Source: Cordylochernes scorpioides
Taxonomy: Eukaryota; Arthropoda; Arachnida; Pseudoscorpiones; Chernetidae
Length of the DNA stretch: 64,000 bases
Reading direction: 5' to 3'
Assembly (NCBI GenBank): GCA_030710605.1
Contig: CP092868.1
Coordinates: 27,685,646-27,749,645 of the forward strand
Under the pieces are notes generated by a model. The model was not told where the DNA came from, did no database searches, and saw nothing but the letters and a program-made list of their open reading frames with translations. This document shows, piece after piece, positions 57,560 through 64,000 of this stretch (positions are counted from its first letter, which is position 1; each line of letters starts with the position of its first letter). The position numbers and the translations under genes are program-made.

Positions 57560-58430
57560 TTTGACATTTTATAATTAAAACATATTAGGTACAACGGATT
57601 TTATTATTAGAACTTAACGATTTGTCAATTAAGTTTAACTATGTTCATTATTAATGACAGTTTGTAGGATATGAAGGAACCCGTTTATATGTACTTATTT
57701 ATGCTATATTTTTATGAACTTTTTTTAATTAAGTAATGAACATTTTTTATAACATTTCTAAAAATATTTACATTAGATCTAACGGATTTTATTATTATAT
57801 CTTAATGATTCGGTAATTAAGCTTAACTAAAAAGATATGAAGCAACCCCTCTCATGTATATATGTACTTATTTATGCTATATTTTTATGAACTTTTACTA
57901 AATAATGAACATTTTTGATGACATCTCTATGTTACATTTTTACATTAGATCCAACGGATTTTATTTTTATAACTTAATGATTCGGTAATTAAGTTTAACT
58001 GAAAAGATATGAAGCAACCCCTCTCATGTATATATGTACTTATTTATGCTATATTATTATGAGTTTTTTTTATTAAGTAATGAACATTTTTATGACATTT
58101 CTAAAACATTTTTACATTAGATCCAACAGATTTTATTTTTATATCTTAATGATTCGGTAATTAAGCTTAACTAAAAAGATATGAAGCAACCCCTCTCATG
58201 TATATATGTATTTATTTATGCTATATTATTTTGAGTTTTTTTATTAAGTAATGAACATTTTTGATGACATTTCTATATAACATTTTTACATTAGATCTAA
58301 CGGATTTTATTTTTATAACTTAATGATTTGGTAATTAAGCTTAACTGAAAAGATATAAAATAACCACCTACGTAAATATATACTTATTTGTGCTATATTA
58401 TTATGATATTTTATTAAGTAATGAGTATTT
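57560..58430 (-). repeat. ~175-bp satellite, right arm (about 5 units)
   Basis: ATGAAGCAACCCCTCTCATG recurs near 57836, 58010 and 58182 (spacing 172-174). It is the mirror of 2700-3240 with more units. Confidence 0.8.
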
Positions 58431-58439
58431 TAAAAGTAT

Positions 58440-59150
58440 TTAGTTATAATGATTTTCTATATTGATTCGTATTACAATTAACCAAACGAAATTCATTAAA
58501 GAAGAATAATTTGTATTCAACCTACATTTACATACATACAAAGTTTTTACTAACTATGCAAAACAACTATATATATATAGGCTTAATTATTAAATACATG
58601 CAAAACATGATGATAATAACTGTACTTTAAATATTATTATTGATTTAGGTTATCACAAATATTTAAAATTATATCTGTAATATACCTTATAATAATAATA
58701 TAAAATACTTTGTTTAATTAATTTATTTTTGATTGTTTGGATTTGGCAGAACTGTAATTGCTGTTGTTATGAATATATTAAAAAGTATATATATATAACA
58801 TTAGAAAGAAATATAATTAAAATTTGTTTCTTAATTTGGTAAAGCATATTTATATATTTAATTGAAGAGGAACATTACAATATCAAAATTGTTTTTCACA
58901 CTAACAAATATTGTAATATATTTCTCGCCATATCATAAGTATTTAAAATATGTAAATAATAATTTGTATATAAAAATAGTATTTATCGTTAATTTTATAA
59001 CATGATAATCCTGTTGAAGGACTGACAAGTCCGAAAGTTTGAAAATAAAATGTTTGCAGAAGAAACTTAGCCCTGGAAGCTTTATTTATTTTTTATTACA
59101 TTATTTCAAATTTCGCAGGTAGGATAATAGAATAAAATCACATGAATTAG
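58440..59150. other. AT-rich sequence; one hammerhead-like remnant
   Basis: No gene was seen. At 59011-59036 CTGTTGAAGGACTGACAAGT then CCGAAAG matches the layout of subfamily b (stem GGAC/GTCC), followed by AATAAAATG. The core is degenerate (CUGUUGA). Confidence 0.45.
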
Positions 59151-59154
59151 TATA

Positions 59155-59815
59155 TATATGTCGCAATATCGTTGCGATGTTTTTTAGTATTGGTTGAGAA
59201 TGGTGTTGATTGTTGGAAGCGCAGTCGTTTCAGAGGAAAGTGAAGCATACAGGGGGAATAACCAGGACACGTGATGGGGTTGAAATAAAAGGCAACTAAT
59301 CGGAGGAAAGAAAGGCTTTGAGAAGGTGGAGCGGTTTTGGTTATTGGCTATCTATTCACATTGCGGTAAGATTGACTTATCTGAAAAGGATGAACGGGAG
59401 GGATCTCTAGAGCAGGTGTTACCTTGGTGGGATCCAAGTGATGACTGTAGGTCCTAACTCGGTGGTGTCCAGCCGATGACTGACAATTCTTGGTTCTCGA
59501 TTTAACACGAGAACTCTTCTTACATCTCATTGGTTGACCTCTGTGTCGTGGAGGTTCCCTATTGGTCTTCGTTACGTCTTTGTCTTTAGACATGTCCCAG
59601 CTTGACCAGGAAGTGATAGTTTGATGAACTCGAACTTTTATGAGTTCCGCGATAATTAAACTGGTAATAACTTTACTAATGATTGTGCTAACTCTAAGCC
59701 TTCTTCCTAGGCCTTTCTTCTAGGCCTTTCTTGCCTCCAATGTTACCTTGTTCTTTATTGAAATCATACATTTCATACATATTGAATTGGGTTGGCATCT
59801 AATTGTACAAATTAT
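59155..59815 (+). repeat. Dispersed LTR-like repeat with CCAAT boxes (copy 3)
   Basis: This is related to 600-1560 and 2090-2765. It contains CTCATTGGTTGACC and CCTATTGGTC. The 81-codon minus frame 59348-59593 is basic, low in motifs and not conserved between copies. Confidence 0.4.
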
Positions 59816-59929
59816 GACGATGCGCCCCCTACATGTGAAGAATTTATGAAGGGGTTTTAGTCTGAATAAGTTCTGTGAAGCAAAGAAAATAATTTTGTGT
59901 AAAAATTAATTGGTTATAGAGAGGTTATA

Positions 59930-61347
59930 CACTGCGTGACATTGAAAATGGAACACCAAGAAATAGTGGCCAGAAAGTGATGAAACTCGGCAGACAGAGA
60001 GAGACAGGGACGAACAATAAGTGATCTTTATTTCAAAATGATAGTCATAATACAGAGCGAGAACGGCGTCGGCTTAGTAGCAAGTAGGACCACCGCGGAC
60101 GGCGATGCACGCAGCAACACGTCTAGGTAGAGAGTCAATCAGAGTACGGATGGCGTCCTGAGGGATGGCTCTCCATTCCCTCTCAACCATTTGCCACAGT
60201 TCGTCTTCTGAACGCGGCTGTGGCAAGGCATGCAAACGGCGTCCAATGATGTCCCAGACGTGCTCGATTGGTGAGAGATCAAGAGAGTACGGTGGCCAGG
60301 GAAGCATCTGTACATCTTGCAGAGCTTGTTGGCTAATGCGAGCAGTGTGCGGTCGGGCGTTATCCTGCTGATAAAGGGCATTGGGTACCCCCTGAAGGTA
60401 GGGGAGTGTCACCGGTCGCAGCACATCATCAAGGTATCGTTGGGCCGTCATAGTGCCCTGAATACGAAGTAAAGGTGACCTGGAATCATACGCGATTGCG
60501 CCCCAATCCATGATTCCACGTTGTCGCACGGTGGGGCGTTCCACAATTGCTGCCGGATTGGACCTTTCTCCACGTCGACGCCACACGCGTACACGGCGAC
60601 TATCACTGGACAAGCAGAAACGCGTCTCATCTGAGAACACGACCCTGTGCCATTCCGTCATCCACGTCGATCTAGCCCGGCACCATTCCAAACGTTGGCG
60701 CCTATTCGGTGGGGTCAATGGCAGTCTTCTTAGCGGACGGCATGAGTGCAAGCCATTAGCAACCAATCGACGGGAAATGGTTCTGGTCGAGATGGAATGA
60801 TCTAGGGTGTCTTGCACATGTTGCAGGATGGCGGTACAAGTGGCTTGTGGGGCCGCTACTGCTTGTCGAAGGATACGCCGATCCACACGTGCTGACGTCA
60901 CTCTGGTTGCACCGGCATTCCTATAAATTGCCACATTTCCTTGTTCCAACCATCTTCTCCTCAGTCGGTGCACCGTGGACGCACCTAGGTGTGTATCAGC
61001 TGCGATTTGACGTATGGACCAACCTGCCCTTTTCAGTCCGATCACCATGCCCCTCGTAAAAGCGTCTGTCTGCTTGGACTGCCTCCGTTTACGATGACCT
61101 GGCATTCTCTGTTATTACACGTGTCTTTTGACACAAGAACAAAATTTCTACAATGATTTTCCTTGAAGAAATAACGACACGAATACTGTCCTTTCTGCAA
61201 TTCCTTCCCTTATATCTTACTCCATGTGCGCACGAGAGCTGCGCATTTTACATCATTTGCATAACTCGGTTAGGCGCGTCTACCCTGAAATTTGCATAAT
61301 TTTCTGGCCACTATTTCTTGGTGTTCCATTTTCAATGTCACGCAGTG
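59930..61347 (-). mobile_element. Intact Tc1-like transposon, right arm only
   Basis: This 1418-bp element has perfect 47-bp inverted ends starting CACTGCGTGACATTGAAAAT, TA on both sides and a full-length transposase. The left arm carries the uninterrupted TA target at about 503-508. Perfect ends, an open gene and presence in one arm only indicate recent transposition. Confidence 0.95.
60074..61105 (-). CDS. Tc1-family transposase, full length (343 aa)
   Basis: It cuts and pastes the element by a DDE mechanism. The N-terminal third has paired helix-turn-helix DNA-binding segments (RGMVIGLKRAGWSIRQIAAD; STVHRLRRRW) with basic residues. The catalytic core shows VVFSDETRFCL (first D), LYQQDNARPHTA (second D) and LDLSPIEHVWD (E). 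I count 32 residues between the second D and E, against 34 in classical Tc1. The ATG lies 240 bp inside the left-hand-reading end. No stop or frameshift was seen, so it may be functional. Confidence 0.95.
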   Translation of the reverse strand: MPGHRKRRQSKQTDAFTRGMVIGLKRAGWSIRQIAADTHLGASTVHRLRRRWLEQGNVAIYRNAGATRVTSARVDRRILRQAVAAPQATCTAILQHVQDTLDHSISTRTISRRLVANGLHSCRPLRRLPLTPPNRRQRLEWCRARSTWMTEWHRVVFSDETRFCLSSDSRRVRVWRRRGERSNPAAIVERPTVRQRGIMDWGAIAYDSRSPLLRIQGTMTAQRYLDDVLRPVTLPYLQGVPNALYQQDNARPHTARISQQALQDVQMLPWPPYSLDLSPIEHVWDIIGRRLHALPQPRSEDELWQMVEREWRAIPQDAIRTLIDSLPRRVAACIAVRGGPTCY

Positions 61348-61489
61348 TATACAACATTGATAAGGATATAAGAAATAAGAAAAAAAATGTGGTATTAATG
61401 TTATATAGTGTATTTATGGTTAATAGAGATCAAAATTTGTAATGGTGAATCATAAGTTGAGTACTATGGTACATAGTGAAAAAAGGAAA

Positions 61490-61870
61490 AATTGCTAATT
61501 ACATTTTTTGCTCGAGATTGGGAAGGAAATCGAGGGAATTTCATGAGGTAATTTTAGAAATCAAAAATAAAAATAAAAATAAAAATAGTTGACTGAAATC
61601 AAAGTGAAGGCGTGGTTGAAAAAGAAAAATGCCTTGTTGCGTGGAAAAAAAAAAAGAAAATGCTTTGTTGCATTGGTGAAAAAGAAAATTGCCTAATTAC
61701 TTTTTTGCTCGAGTTTGGGAAGGAAAACGAGGAAATTTCATGAGGTAATTTTAGAAATCAAAAATAAAAATAAGAATAAAAATAGTTGACTGAAATCAAA
61801 GTGAAGGCGTGGTTGAAAAAGAAAAATGCCTTGTGGTGGAGTGCGAGAAAAAGAAAAACGTTTGGTTGTA
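61490..61870 (-). repeat. ~180-bp tandem repeat, outer edge of right arm
   Basis: Two clear units carry TTTTGCTCGAGATTGGGAAG and GTTGACTGAAATCAAAGTG, the mirror of 1-360. This is where the visible inverted homology ends, because the left arm leaves the window. Confidence 0.65.
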
Positions 61871-62955
61871 TAAAAAAGGAAAATAAAAAGGTGGTAAATA
61901 AAATGGTAAATAATTGCTAAAATAAGTGGTAAGAAATTGGATAAAGTTGATAAATTGGGTTAAATGTTTTTTGATTTTAATTTTAGAAAATAATGCAAAT
62001 GATTAATATATAAACAATAAAATGTATTGTTTTGAACCCGTTTTTGTATCTACATGCCATCATCTAGTTTTCGTAATTGATTAATTTTGCCCTATAAATT
62101 TTTTGTCTCTTCTGTTGCGACACTTAGGTGGAAACGTGATCCTATCCTCAAGTGCGAATTTATGTTATGTATACAGGAGACATGGAAATCTAAATAACCT
62201 TTACGTGTATTTTTGTCTTGTGTCATTGTAGGTTGAGATCTCAAAAGCCGAGTGTCGTATGTTAATTTGTCTCGAGCCTTAATGCGTTCTAGGGGTTTTT
62301 ATGCGATCCCCTAGGGCACTTAAGATGTGCTCGCCCAATATCCACTTTATATATTGGGTGTCGGTACCTAAATTAAAACCTTGAATACAGGATTCGAGGG
62401 GATCCTCGATCCTTCTAAAAGGTCGTTTACTCCTTTTGGGAGAAAACGTAAGCTTGAACAGCTTAGTTATCTAAAATCCTAACAAATTTAAAGTGGTAAT
62501 ATGCGTGAATTTTGTTCGTAATTGACTTTGAGATCTACGTGTAGGTGGAATATGTAACGTTTTTTGGAAGTCTGTAAAGGATTTATAATAGAGGTGTGAA
62601 TTCATTAAGATGTGTCGGTACGTTTTAACTCTTGTGAGATTGCAATTGAATTGTATTTTTGTAAAAGTCGATATGTAGCTGGAATGGGGAATGAAAAGTG
62701 GGGTGATATGGAGAGAAGTCCTCAGCTTGACCTCAATTTAGACGACGACCCCACTGTAATTAGAGATCCGGAAGCGGGACGTGTGAGTGGGGGACAAACA
62801 GGACTCCCTCTCTATTTGCTAATGGGGATTTTTATTGCCTCGCGGGAGATATCTGCCTCCTAATTGTTTTTGTTCAACTTGAATCTTTTAATGGTTCTCT
62901 ACTTATTTTACTGGAGTGGGATTTTTTCTTTCTTTCGGCACTGATTTGTTAAATT
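61871..62955. other. Unpaired sequence, possibly 3' end of the Gypsy element
   Basis: It lies directly downstream (minus strand) of the retrotransposon frame, so it may hold its LTR. A palindrome CGAGGGGATCCTCG is at 62396-62409. LTR ends were not identified. The 83-codon plus frame 62612-62863 has no recognised domain. Confidence 0.35.
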
Positions 62956-64000
62956 TCAGTTACTCCTATCTCCTCGGAATTTATTTAGATTTTCTGAAAA
63001 AATGTTTCCTAAAATTATAAGAAGTTTTACAAATGCTTGTCCTATATGAAAAACTGCCTCTTGCAGCTCGAAAACTCTATGGGAGGGCATGGTATAGATT
63101 AGCAGATAACTAAGGAATAAAACTGGGGTACATTTATAAGGTAGGACTAGCAGACAAAGGATAAAAATCAGATGAAAGATAGGGTATCGACGCATGTTCT
63201 CCCATGGTGACTCTGAAATATCTGCTCGATCCTTATTCATTGTTGGCCGTTCAATTTCGCACTGCTTGTTATCGTTGGGGAGTGGCGTGTATCGTTTTTG
63301 GGACAGAATGGTAGGATTTAAATGATCGTCAGGTTCGCAGTTCTTAACATCGGGGAAGAATGGTGTAAATCGTTTTGTTGAAAAGATGGTAGGATCTAAA
63401 TGCTTGAAAGGTTCGCTGTTTGTTGGTTTGAATCTTAAGGGCTCTGCTGGAAATAATTCGGGTGTGAAATGCTTAAACGGGAACGTGTAACCGGGCTTGT
63501 GCTTTATATGACATATTCTAACGGCGGGCGGTGATATATAACGGACTGTTTCTGTATACAGCTTAAGCTTGTTGACGTGGATCGTATCAGTGTCTCTTTG
63601 AAGAGGTTGATTTGGTCAATCTATATGGACCACATTTGGTGAAATAATTTCTAATATTGTATGGGGTCCTGTGAAATATGGAGCGAGTTTCCCTGTATTG
63701 GGGTGGTGATATAATTTAACTAACACTAGATCACCTACTTCGAAATGTGGTTGTTTGTGTCGTTGATCATAAATGTTTTTGTCTTGAAGATGCTTGTTTT
63801 GTGTTCGTGTGTGTGCAATCTTTCTAGCTCTGTCGATATCTGGGTAAGGTGTGCTGTGGTCAGAGAGTTCTGGGGGTAGGTTGCCAAACATTAGGTAGAT
63901 GGGTGGAAAACCTGTGGTAGAGTGTGGGGTTTTGTTATATATGACTGTAACTCTTTTGACCAACTTGGTCCATGCGATCTTAGGATTTTCTAAATGTAAC
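62956..64000 (-). pseudogene. Ty3/Gypsy-type pol 3' end with in-frame stop, running off the window
   Basis: From the window edge the frame encodes the integrase C-terminal region: KTPHSTTGFPPIYLMFG, then a spacer, then FEVGDLVLVKLYHHPNTGKL, the GPY/F-type module typical of Gypsy-like elements. A single TGA at 63616-63618 interrupts the frame. The same frame stays open to 62956 and ends with a hydrophobic stretch (63120-63190) that could be a signal or membrane segment of a following env-like region. Left-arm counterpart is outside the window. Confidence 0.8.

Larger units (their letters stand above)
30010..61870 (-). repeat. Right arm of the window-scale inverted duplication
   Basis: This is the mirror copy of 1-25869 and is about 6 kb longer. 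The extra length comes from expanded satellites (39440-41220, 43630-45315, 45880-48360) and private insertions such as the Tc1-like element at 59930-61347. The inner end is near 30010, where homology to the left arm stops because the left contig stops. The outer end pairs with position 1 at about 61870, and beyond that the partner lies outside the window. Confidence 0.93.

Noticed and set aside
62612..62863. 83-aa frame with an acidic segment
   Set aside because: It lies on the opposite strand to the retrotransposon in likely LTR/3' sequence. There is no recognised domain and no second copy to test.

Overview
This is AT-rich animal (invertebrate) nuclear DNA. The evidence is spliced coding exons with GT-AG borders, and a dense mix of Tc1/mariner, hAT, pogo-like, LTR, LINE, SINE and hammerhead-bearing repeats. 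The phylum cannot be fixed from the sequence; the roughly 5 percent difference between the two arms would suit a highly heterozygous species. No prokaryotic genes, operons or CRISPR arrays are present.

Overall layout: the window is one large inverted duplication. Positions 1-25869 (left arm) recur in reverse orientation at about 30010-61870 (right arm). The left arm stops exactly at a 100-N assembly gap (25870-25969). Between the gap and the right arm lies about 4 kb found once (25970-30010). Features appear in mirror order, and each arm carries private insertions whose empty sites are visible in the other arm. The simplest reading is two haplotype contigs of one locus scaffolded head to head. 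A true tail-to-tail duplication with a large hidden gap is not excluded.

The one host gene is a class C orphan GPCR of the GPR158/GPR179 type (Drosophila CG31760-like). Left arm, plus strand: Cache exon 14864-15312, EGF-like exon 18383-18528, Cys-rich linker exon 20578-20679, TM exons 22766-22919, 23604-23713 and 25038-25252. The right arm carries the same six exons on the minus strand, and the single-copy spacer adds two more (27619-27757 and 25970-26064, the latter cut by the gap). All splice phases chain correctly, and the encoded peptides are identical between arms. N-terminal exons and the C-terminal tail were not found.

The introns hold four tandem satellites in a row in both arms: about 43 bp, 83 bp, 150 bp dimeric and 124 bp, with different copy numbers per arm. 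A fifth (about 175 bp) lies near the outer ends, and a 40-bp minisatellite sits beside the gap. Mobile DNA includes an intact Tc1-like transposon (59930-61347), an internally deleted mariner (9618-10539), solo LTRs, a Ty3/Gypsy pol 3' end at the right edge, a 5S rRNA-tRNA chimeric SINE, two tRNA-headed SINE families, LINE 3' ends and many MITEs.

The most interesting signal is a set of repeat families carrying hammerhead ribozyme cores (CUGANGA, a pairing stem II, GAA plus a short self-complementary stem III). Many are arranged as inverted pairs and some are flanked by target-site duplications. They look like short non-autonomous relatives of Penelope-like or retrozyme elements.
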